A stretch of 64,000 nt of DNA, from assembly GCA_905221605.1 (NCBI GenBank), contig CAJNDS010000196.1, forward strand, positions 40,001-104,000, given 5' to 3'. The first letter of the stretch is position 1, and every line of letters starts with the position of its first letter. The translations under genes were made by a program, and so were the position numbers. This stretch comes from Symbiodinium natans (lineage: Eukaryota; Sar; Dinophyceae; Suessiales; Symbiodiniaceae). The notes beneath the pieces were generated by a model. The model searched no databases, was not told the origin of the DNA, and saw nothing but the letters and a program-made list of their open reading frames with translations. Positions 30,801 to 42,800 of the stretch are shown here, piece by piece.

Positions 30801-33800
30801 TGGTGGTTAGAGGCTTATGACTTCAATCCTCGTGGTTTCGCAAGAGGCAGCTGTGCTTCGGAAGCATTTGGGGCCTTAGGCCCTCTCAAAAAGCAACATG
30901 TCTCTTGGGAGTGTTCTTGCGCAATCCCTTACTCTTGCTACGTCTTCGGAATCAGGTCCGTAGGTGCCCTGTTTAAGCACTTTAAGGCTTACAGGCTATC
31001 TGAGGGAACAAAGAACTTTCGACATTCCCTGATCCGCTGTTAAGACTTGTAAGCCCCCATCGCCTCTTGAGAACTGGCATGCAATCTCGCAAGCCGATTC
31101 GCCCTAAACCCTAAACCCTAAACCCTAAACCCTAGACCCTAAACCCTAAACCCTAAACCCCAAACCCCAAACCCTAAACCCTAAACCCTAAACCCTAAAC
31201 CCTCTTAAAGCCTTCCGCAAGGCTCCGATGCCCAACATCTTCGCGTGTCTGACCGGGTTCCAGAGGCCAGGGAGACTTGTCGCGCAGAGCTCGAAGAAGT
31301 TTCAGGAAGGTTTTGGATTCTTTGGCATAGTTGGGTAACATTTTGCGATCTTTAAGGGTACTTAAAACCCAATAGGGAATAAACAATTTAGGGTTTAGGG
31401 TTTAGGGTTTAGGGTTTAGGGTTGATATTATCCCAACCATGAACAAGGATTGAGGGCTCACAGGCTTCAGGGTTTGTAGGGGTTTAAGGGCCACAGGGAT
31501 TGAAGCCTGTAAGGCTTCTGGGTTTCTAGGGCAGGCATGGGGGTTTATTGGGGTACAGGGTGGCCTGGCAACTTGGGGTGAGAGCAGGAGCCACAGGAGA
31601 TGTTGGGGCTGAAAGGTCCCCCCCCCCCGCTTCGTGACTTGAGTTGAGGTTCTCCCATGATCCAGGAGCCAAAGTTACCAACGCCTCACCAACCCACGCA
31701 AATTGCGGTGTGTGAAGCTGAGCAGGTACAGGCCGATTCCTCGTCCAGAGCCCAGAGTGTTTGGGTTCAGTCGGGCCCAGGGGGCGGCAAGTTCGAGCTC
31801 AGGTTCTGAAAGTTGGTTGGGGCGACGGTGTAAAGAAGAGTGCCAGGGTGGATTCGAGGAGTTTGGGGGTCTCAATTTGACCCCGGCTTGAGCTCGAAAG
31901 TCCTGCGGAGAGCCGTGCCAGGGAATTAGAGGCCTCTACTACCTTTCTTGGGGGCTGTATCGCCGCAACCCTAAGCCCTAAACCCTAAGCCTTAAACCCA
32001 ACACCCTAAACCCAGAGTTCCCAGCTCAGGTTTGAAAAGCAACGGCAGGGCTCACGTCCACGCAGGGTGCGCGACGAAGGAGACCAGGGGGCTAAAACCC
32101 GAACCCCAGCCCTGGAAGCCTATGAGCAGATGCGGTTCTAGGGGTTTTAGCGTTCACCTGGGACCTTCTTTACCTACAGTTTTATGGGTTCTACTTCCAA
32201 ATGAGGGGTAGAGGCCGCCAGGTAGGGTTTGGGGTGAGCCTGTGAGCACCTGCATGCACATCCTACGCACTCGCAAGCTCTGCATGATGGCCTCGTCGGG
32301 CTGCAGCGCTCCGTTGCTTCATCAGCGGGCGTTGCTTCATCAGCGGGGGCCACTGTGCCCCCTAAACCCTAAACCCTAAACCCTAAACCCTAAACCCTAA
32401 ACCCTAAACCCTAAACCCTAAACCCTAAACCCTAAACCCTAAACCCTAAACCCTAAGCCGCGCTTTTAAAGTTAGCGTAAAAGGGGGGGATCACTTTGGG
32501 GAAGTTGTAGCCTCACATCGGCGGACAAACCCACCACTACATAACCCCATAAAGAACAAGAAAGGTATCCCTTCCCCACGATCCACAGGAGAAAGGGCCT
32601 GTGGATCGTGGGGAAGGGATACCTTTCTTGTTCTTTATGGGGTCATGTAGTGGTGAGTTTGTCCGCAGATGTGAGGCTACAACTTCCCCAAAGTGATCCC
32701 CCCTTTTACGCTAACTTTAAAAGCGCCCATCTCTCCGATGAGAAGCAGTATTGCCGGTATTAGTCCCTGCAATGTGGCCTGAGTGTCAGCTAGGCGGGTG
32801 AAAAAACCCTAAGCCCCGTTGGGCTCTCTAACACGCAAGGAAAGGAGCTCCTACCGCAACAGCAAGCAAGCATGGACTTGTACTGTCTGTGCCCTCCAGA
32901 AGCAGCCGAGCAAAGGGGTCCGCGCGGCCTTTTTTGTTCCTTCCATTTGTCCACCGAAGCTTTTGAAAAACTCAAGGAACCAGGAACCCTAAACCCTAAA
33001 CCCTAAACCCTAAACCCTAAACCCTAAACCCTAACCCTAAACCCTAAACCCTAAACCCTAAACCCTAAACCCTAAACCCTAAACCCTAAACCCTAAACAA
33101 CCCTAAACCTAAACCCTAACCTCTTCCCCGGCAGGAAGCAAGCCGCGCTTGAAGAAGCCTCGCTTCACGGAGGCGCCGGAAGAGACCAGCTCGGATGAAA
33201 GAAAGCTTCTGCAATTGAACACCCTAAACCCTAAACCCTAAACCCTAAACCCTAAACCCTGAGCTCTTTAAGCAATGTGCTGTGCAAGTAAGGCTACATT
33301 TGGCCAGCCCAATGTTGCAATTGTCAAACCTTAAACTCTCATCGGACCCCCTAAACCCTAAACCCTAAGCCCTAAACCCTAAACCCTAAACCCCCGATGT
33401 AGATCTGTTTAGACACATGGGCCCGGACGGATAATTGAACAACTCTTAGACCGGGACCCCCGGGCCGGCCCAACGATATAATTATTTCTCACCCCATTTA
33501 TGCATGATACGTTATTTAGGGTTTAGGGTTTAGGGTCTAGGGTCTAGGGTCTTTTCCGGGTGCGCTGAAAGTAGCCAGACTTGACCCAAGCAGCAGAGCA
33601 TGACCGTGAGCAACCCGTCCTATCCTCGCTTCCGAACTCCCCCGGTTAAAATGCCTAAGCCCTAAACCCTAAACTCTTAACACCCTAACCCCTAAACCCT
33701 AAACCCTAGTCCTCGTTTTGCTGAAAGACTCGGTCACGCGGGTGACGTGCGTCATCAGGTGAAGCGTCTCAAGCCGGATGCCCGAGGCAGGACCCAGGAA

Positions 33801-36800
33801 GAGGTGTACTTGGAACTTCATGGAGACTTCTTTGAGTGGGTTTAGGGTTTAGGGTTTAGGGTTTAGGGTTTAGGGTTTAGGGTTACAAGTATCGCAAGAA
33901 AGAAGGTTGCTAAAAGACGACCACACTTGTGACCTCACTGACAAGCACCCATGAACGGGTTGAGGTAACTTTGGGGCAGAGGTCGCCATGTAGGCCGCCG
34001 ATCTCCACGCGTGCTGACGATGATATCTTAACTTTTTCGCTGCTTTCTGTATGAACTTTCTTCGCTCAGTAGATGAGCTCGACATTAGGAGAACCTATGG
34101 GCGATGAATGTGGCGTGCTTCCAGTGTCAAGGTCTGGCAGAAATAGTGGTCGAGTAAACAAATCGCCGCGGTGCTTGGAAACTCTCTCTTTTCTTGACCA
34201 ACCAGCCTGGCCACCGGTACCCGTACGTACTTGGATGTTGGACTAGACAACCTACATGCATATCGGAACGGGCAATGGGGCCCGTCTGCAATTGTTGCAA
34301 TTTGTGTTGGCCTCGTGGTTTACTATGCGTGTCCACCCGCAGAGTATGCCTTCGCACATGTGCCTTTGAGGTGATTTTTGGCTCAATTCCCACTGCTGAG
34401 CCATCTCTTGTGGGCTCTTGTATGCGATTTGCTGAGGTTGATGCAATGGGTATATAATTGCAACAAGAATATTGCAACAAGACTAGCACTAAGATCAACA
34501 ATAATGATAACATATAAGCATATTATCCCATATATTCCATATTCCATCTTCTGTACTATGCATAATTCAGCATAAATTATACGTTTTGTTTTATTACACG
34601 CACACACAAACATACATATATGTATATATATATATATGTAGTTTTTATTGTATTACATGATATCGAACGGTTTTCGGCGCACCAGCAAGCCAAGGTACCC
34701 GGGGGGGGACATTTCGTTGCGTGGTCGTGTGCAGTCTCATGACCCATGGTATCTGCGATGGTTTTCCGCGTTGTGAGCATTCTGGTGGCTTGGCGGCATG
34801 ACTGTAGCACAGAGCCTTTCGAGTACACCTGTCTGTTTGGAGTCAATTCTTGAGCATCTTCATGGCTTGTCAAGGTTCTTTCAAAAGAGAGTTTGGATGC
34901 GGTGCTCCCTTTAACCCGAGTATGCCCGAGTGGGCCGGGTATAGTCCTGTATGACCGCGTGCGCCTGAAATGCTCGCGCTGCGTAAGAAAGTATCGTAGT
35001 GGCAGCGATACCGTCGGTTTCTCGCCAGATTCAAAGCTGCTAGGGGCTAAAGCTTTGGTGTTTTGCTGCGGACGTCTTGGCATTTCTGGGGTTGCTGACA
35101 CCAACATAGAGCGGCCCGCAAGTACAGAGTCCCTGTGAGGCAAGCCTCTACGAAGTTGCGGCATTGCACATGCATATTGGAACAGCTGGATGGGGGTTAC
35201 GCTTTGATGGGGAAGATGATATCGTGGTGCTTGAAGATATGCCAACATTGCCCTTGACCATTGAGTTTTGGGCACAGCCTCTGGATTTAAAGGACCGGGC
35301 TTCAACATCCAATGTCAGCAACGCAGGGCATGCGTGTGAGACGCCTCCTGCAGTATCAGCAGGTTAGGTTTGCTACGAGTTGTCCGTGCATGCACAAAGA
35401 GTCTTCGAGTCATGCAGGATGGAATGGGCATCTCGTTGTCACGATTTAATCCCAGCGGGGCCATCATCAGCTTTTCCTCCGTGAAGTTCAGCCAGATACT
35501 GCAGCTAAGCCTGGTCCGCGTTGCATGTTAGGTGGGTTTTCTCTGCTATGATGTTGGTGAGTGTAGGTACATTGTCATTGGGATGTTAATTAGTTATGGT
35601 TTGTATAACATGGGGTGTCCACGTGGGGATATCATCTGTCCATAAAGACCCCACCTAGTGCTCATGTCATGGTTGAAGCATCTGTGTGTGTGGGGGACGT
35701 GGTTTGAGGAGTTAGTCATCCGATCCTCAATGGCAAGAGTTGGCCCGCATGTCTTGCACCGCCCTCAAGCGAGGTCTGTGGACTATCTCGGGCGTACAAT
35801 TTACACGCCTTATGCTGCCCTCAGCGTACTTGCGATCAGCCCTGGTCCGGGCGAGATGTACCATTGGGCAATGTCCGTGAGCTCAGATGGTGATTACGTG
35901 ATTTATATGAATCTTGGCTTTGACTCACAATATGTCGCCAGCGAGGGTTGTGAATCCCAGGTTGTGAGTCCCAACCATATGGTAATGTCAACTCAGGAAC
36001 GGTGAAATTGCGCAAGCTGGCACGCTGGACAGAGAAGACGTGGAAGCTATAAAAGACGTGAGAACCCCGTTCCCATGGCTTGTAGGCTCGCGTTTTGACT
36101 TCGTTGGCGGCCGTTACGTGCCTTGCCTTCACAGTTTCTTCTGTGGTGCAATGTTAATGCGGACCTTCCTATTGTCTCCTGTGCAGCAGTAGCATTTAGG
36201 ATTCAATCTTATACAGTGTTTGAGTATGTATTCTGGCTCGCTTGGGGTAGAGCCTTCTGTCCTGAAGGGATAGCTCAGGTAACTGACGCTCGGCCTTTTG
36301 GTGGGGTGATTGACGAACTTCGCGTGTGGAGCTGCGTCCGCAGCGCAGAGGACATTCGCAGCACCAGGCAGGTGGGTGGAGTTCAAGGGTCTCGCACGCA
36401 GGAACCCTACGTGTCATGACATGCTTCATGTTGCAGGCGCGTGGCACCACCTTGAACATCTGATTTGAGCGCAAGTGTGTACGCAAATGCCGGTACTCCG
36501 CAACAAGCAGCTTACCTCAGAGAATTGAGTTTGACAGGACCTTTGATTGTCAGACCCTATGTAGACCAAAACAGTAGCACCACGGACACGGCCCTTAGAA
36601 ACCGGGTTGCTGCTGAGATTGTCCTCGGAAACCCTCCCATGACTTCTACAACCACGTACTGTTATCACTCTTGCTCTCCATTCCGATGCCCTCAAGATGA
36701 ACATGTGTACCATGTCGATGCCGTTTGCCACCTCGAAGCTGGCAGAAGGTCATGGGAAGTGTTGGCGCGGGCCCCCGAGCCCTAAACCCCTCAACCCCTA

Positions 36801-39800
36801 AAACCCCTAAGCCCCTAAACCCCTAAAACCCCTAAACCCCTAAAACCCCTAAAACCCCTAAGCCCCTAAGCCCCCTAAACCCCTAAACCCCTTATGCCCT
36901 AAACCCCCCAAAAAAAAAGTGTTTGCAGGTTCCTCTTCGACTCTGAGCTTCCCCACTCCAACTTGTCCAAACGGCTCGGCTTCGAGGTGCCGGGCGAAGC
37001 TGGGACTACGTTTCCTTCAGATTTTCGCAGTGGATATTGCAGCCCTAAACCCTAAACCCTAAACCCTAAACCCCAAACCCCAAACCCCAAAAAAAACCTA
37101 ACCCAAGTTGAGGACGCCCTTTTGGGGCCCCTGAGGCCCCCAAAAGGGCAGCATGGCAAGCCGAGGCCAGCTTGCCTGGTGCCGTCATGGGCGGCGGCAG
37201 CCTGTACAAGTCCCCGGCCTGGGTCCCGTCTCCGTTCCCAGGCGGACTGGGGATGCTTGGGGGTTTAGGGTACGGGGGGCAACCAAAGAGGTAAAGGGAT
37301 CAACCCCACTGATCGCCCGGAAATTATATTCCCCAGACCGAACCAAAAGACACACCCAGAACACGGAGAGAAAGGAGAACCAAGGAAGGGAGTAAAGGGG
37401 GCCTATGCCTAAGCACCTAGGAACCAACCCCAATCCCAACCACACGGGCTCAACTCTTTTCACGAAAAGGCCTCTGTTACTGGCCATCCTTGAGCCATAT
37501 AAACAGCGGGTTCCATAACCCTTCCAATACTACCTGTTATACAAGTTGCAGCTCCGCACTCCCCCTGTCCCAGACATTGCTGGGACACCTTGGAGATGCT
37601 GCAAACAGGCCAAAAACTGTCTCTTCCTGACAGCAGCCAGCTATTTTTTAGACGTTCCACAAACGTCGCATCCCTTTTTGGGCTTGCATATAGTGGTTTT
37701 ACGTCATCCAGGACGATTGAATTAAATCTCTCAAAACCTCATTGGGTAAGACTTTCTACCGTCAGGGATTTCCTAACTCTTAATAGTAACCACCATACTT
37801 TCAGCACATTGGCTGTTCCAGCGCACTTGTATTCAGAAAGAGAAAAACCACTCCAGCATCAATTCACACCATCCAGTCATGACTGACTTCTTCTTCTTCC
37901 GATTGGCGTCGATGCTTAGATGAAGACGTAGCAAAACATGCTCCAGGTCCGATACAGTAAGAACGGGATCCAGTATACACCTCTGAATCGAGGAGATCAA
38001 CCCCTCTCTCTTTGCATCTTCAATCGCTTGACAGGATTGCTCCACCTCCGCATCCACCGCAGCAGACGCTTGTGCATCCACGTCAGAGGAGCGATCCTTT
38101 GCTTCAGGACCTTTCACCTTTGCCACTTCCTTCTTCCTTGGACTTTGACCCTTCTCCTTCTTTTGCGCTTTGCTCGAACCAGCCGTCCTGGTGCGCATAC
38201 TTGACGAGGGCTTTTCTTCTTCCAAAACCACTGCCTTGGATGACGATCCACTCTTCTCAGTGTTCACAGGCTTCTTCTTGGGCTTTGGAACCAGAAGAGT
38301 ATAAGGATCATCAATGACAGCAGTCTTCCTCTTCTTTTTGGTCTTTCTCATCTCCTCGTCCACGATAACCTCTGTCTCTGAGGTTTCCGGCACCTCTTTT
38401 TGAGCAGGAGTGTCCTTACTGGACTCCCTTTCCAGGGACCTCTTTTGCCCTTTTTTGAATCGCTCCCTTCTTCAAGGTTAGCGCGTTGAATCCTCAACTC
38501 ATTGATCCACTCCTCGACCTCCTCCAGTGAAGTCTCGTGTGACTTCACTATCTCGAGAAGTTCCAATGGCGTCAACATACCTGATGTCCAAGAACACCAC
38601 TCGGCGTCCATCTGTTCAGCATCGCCCGTGAACTTTAGGAGCTTGAACACCGGGTCCGCTTCCGCGCGGGCCAAATCTGACTTGCCGTCAGACATATATG
38701 AAACTGCCTCCATTAACAGTTCCATTATCTTCGTGACATCATCGTACACCATATGATCTTCTTCTTCTTCGTCATACCGTTCAGGAGAGCCTTTTCTCCC
38801 ATCATCTTTTTGACCGGTGCACCTTTTTGGGCTGTCCATCGGGGGCGTCCCAGGAGACCTTGGCCTTTTTCCACCCAAAGGATCACCGTGCTCGAAGACG
38901 CACCTGTCACCATGACGGCACCTCCCAGACTGATGAAACTGGATACACCTTACACCAGCTGCATCGTGCGAAAACTTGCAGTCCTCACCAGAGAAGCAGT
39001 GTCTCCCAGCCACGAAATATTTACACCAATATGATTGTAGCACCACATCATCCTTTGAGTGGATGAATTTGCAATTCTCACCAAATTTGCAGCTATCTTT
39101 TCCCCTCCTGAACCAATAGCAGATGCCTCTCTTCCTCTTCTCTAGGCGCTCCGCTTCGTAACGTTCCATGGGGCGATTCTGCTCTACATGAACATTGCCA
39201 TGTCCCTGAGAACTGCTTTCTTCACCCAATGTGCTATCAGTTTTTGGTGTATCTAGAACAGCGGGAAAACCTGGCCTTGGTCTTACCACCTTCATGATTG
39301 GTTTCCCACCAGCTCCTGAGCCATGCTGAGCTGATCCACGAATGATTGGCTTCTTCAAAAGGGTTTTTGTGACGCCAGCCTTCCGCACCGCTTTGATTGG
39401 AAAACTTATCGCTCCAACTTTGGGTCCAGATACATTTGCACGACACAACCTCCTATACCCGGCTCTATATCCTTTCCACCAAAGAGCCCTAAGGATTTTC
39501 TCGGTAGCAGTAGCTTCTACCACAACCGGTTCAGGTTGACGTCCACTTTCCAACCCAAAACAACCTTCTTCTCCCTGATCTGAGGACTGGTCGGCCTTTT
39601 TTGCAACCACCATGTCAAGATGATCCTCAGGAATCCAGGGCATTTCCTTTGTAGGAAGATCTGGACCACCACTTCTTGGCCCCTCACCAGGATAACCTTT
39701 CGTGCTGTCAAAAATCTTCCCAGTCTGTCGATCTTGAAGTGCAGGCTCCCATAACCTTGAGTAAATCCTTTGCAGGAACAACCTTGTGGCGCTTAGCCTC

Positions 39801-42800
39801 GATGAACTATCGGCCGCCTCCTCTTCAGGGGAAATTTCCGGCGCTTTGCCAGCAGCTTCTTCTTTGCTCGTCTCTACGTTGATACCAGCAGGAACAACAG
39901 GAGTCTCATCACTACTTGAATTCAAAACCGATTCATCATGTCCAGAGATTTCCAGCACGCACCCCAGCGGATCCACCTCCTCATCATCCTCATCCATGTG
40001 TTTCCATCATTCCTCCAATTCATCAGCACACGTAGCTGCTTGAAGGAATTCCATCAACCGATCCCTTCCAGCTTGCCAGAGAAATTCTGTATTCACCACA
40101 GTCCCTTGGCCACCAAGGAGAATAAATGGATGTACCAGTGTTGCTACCCGAACCATCAGGTTGATGTGGTCTTCCATACCTGGAATGCGGCTCCAATCGT
40201 AGGCTATTGCCTCCATTGCCGTTCCGAAGGTATCTGCATTGGTAAACTCATGTCGTAAATCTGGGGATAGCAAAACTCCCATAACTGAGAGCGGGAAATT
40301 ACCCACCGGCGGCAAGCATGGATTGTCATGAAACGGATGATGCAATTTACCATAATGACCTTCTTCTCTCCTTTGGAGAAGGAGTTTTCCAGTTTCCAAC
40401 TGGACATTCATCACATCCACCTCAACCATTTCAGCACAAATTTTTTTCTCGCTGACGCAGCTATTGCACCCCATATTGCACGATCTGTCACACCACGACG
40501 CATAACCCATTGAGTTGTTTGTGACTGAATCAACACATGAGGATCACCAAACATCAGCGGTGCTGGGTTTCTCACCATTGAAGGACTTGGGCTTTCCACC
40601 AGCGCGAGGCTCAACTCCCCCTCGCCTGAGCCATCCGTAGAAGCACTGATGACCAAATTCCGGTCCATCTTATTCAGCCCTCTCGGACATTCCTTCCTCT
40701 GGATTGATACTTTTCCTCCAGAGATCTTCTCATAGATCCTCTGGAGAACGCCCTTTGACAACGACAGGTTCCCATCCCTGCTTGTTTCGGCGCTACCACT
40801 TCGTTCCAATTGGTCAGCGTGGAGAACATTGCTCCTCTCTTCACCTACCTGTTGCTCAGTCTCATCGCCAGAAACGTGTACTGCTCCCTCTAACGCCGTC
40901 CCCTGTCCAGCATCATCTTGCCCAGGTCGAACTTCAGCGCTTTCAGACACATTCTCCTGTCCAGCAACACCTTGCCCAGGTAGAACCTCATCTGTGGAGC
41001 CCACCGCCAGCGAACCACGAATAACAGGACCATCCACAGTCCCACTAGAGGCTGCAACATTTTGTTGTGAAGACGCTGACACCGAAAAATCTGAAAAACC
41101 TTGGCGGGTCCCCCCGCGACGCTTTGTCGCGCTTTTCGCCAAGCACAGTTGATTTTTTATGCCCGTCATTGGAGCTTTGAGAACCCTCATGTGGAACATT
41201 GCCACCTTTTTTGGCTCTCTTCAATTCCCTTTCTTGCAAAAGGGCTTGCCATAACCGCCGCGCCTCGCTGGCGTCTTCTGCACTAGATTCACCAGAGGAC
41301 TCAGCATAGGAGACCAAAGCTCCCGCTTGATCGTCATCGTCCTCCACATCTGCCCATGCTTTGCTGAAGCGAAAAGACAAGCCACCACGAAGAGGTTGCA
41401 ACGGCTTTGGCTTGTCCACGGGCTCCGTTGCCCTCCTGTGCCGATTTGAATAAGAACGCGGCACATCTCGTACTTGCTTTCGATTCAACAGTGGTCGCCC
41501 CCTCTTCACGGGGTTTGACCTTGATCTATACCCTTTGTTCGGCGGGTTCACCGGTGGCATTCCAACTCCCACCAACTGCAACCTCTGTACGCACAACGGA
41601 GACCTCTGCTCAAGCGTCCAAGCGTCGCGGTACCTGCCTTTGTCGAAGATCTCCCGATAGGACCCTCGCGGCATCTCTTTTGCACCGTGACCTTCAGCTT
41701 CACGTACTTGCGAAATGGTTCTCGCTGTACCTCTTCCAGCTTCGCGGCTTCCAGAAGATTGTTCCACGCGTACAGACGCATTGGTAGAAACAGCCACCTC
41801 CGGCGACCTTGGCCGGTATCGGACACCACCCACCAGATTCAGAAGCTTGCAGGCGTCCACTTTTTTGACTCCCTTCTCCATCAGATCTTCCACGTAGATA
41901 TATTCCTGAAGCTCCCTGACTTTGGTCACCCCGAGAGCGAACATTACCTGCCTCACATGGGGAGTGTAGACCCACAGCTCTTTGTTGCGAGCCATCCAGC
42001 TTTCAATCGGCTCCTTCGGGTCCAAAAACGGCACAGTGGTAGACTCTGCTACCGAATCCTTTTGTACATCGTCCCCCTGTTCTTCTGCTCCATCCAGCGT
42101 AGCATCACCCTCAATTTCTTGTGTTGACACATTGGTCATTTGCAACGCTTGCGGTGCTGAGGACGATGAGGATGCGGTTCCCCAAATTGCAGGCGGCTTG
42201 AAGCTGTTGCGGTCTGGTATCTCGTCTCCTCTGTCCTGCGCATATCTCACTTGGTTTGCCACATGCACCAAGTAACGCAACTGAGCCAGTCGATCAGGAG
42301 ACATTTCGTCGTGGGAACATCGGCAGCCTGTTTTCAAACGACATCTCCCTTTGAGGTAAAAGTCGTAACAGACATGATGGAAGCCTGCATCCCGGATGGC
42401 TTTTCGGGAAGCATTGTCCCAAGACTTGCCGGCTTCACGAGTCCCTTCTAGGACAGCATTGTCATCATGAACGAACTTGCAGGCAAATCCATATTTACAG
42501 CCATCACCCTTGGCTCCATAATACAAACACAGCTGTTCTTTGACTCAACCAATGTAGGCCCACCCTTTGACGCGCCCTTGCCAAAATTGAACTTGGCACG
42601 GAAGGCTGCATCCTCCCGCTCCTCTTGCGCATCGTCCACCACTCCTTCATCAGTTGGAGGGCCTCCAATGTCCCCCTCCTCATCTCCGGCATTATTGCTG
42701 GTCTCCGATTCAGCTGGACATCTTGTTGGCCACCCTTCACCATAGCGACGATGCTCATAGGTACACTCGTCTCCATTGCGACAGGTCCCTTGGTTGTAGA

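Noticed and set aside
34577-35308. 243-codon - strand ORF
   Set aside because: It includes a TATATA/CACACA tract and overlaps a convincing LamG exon on the other strand.
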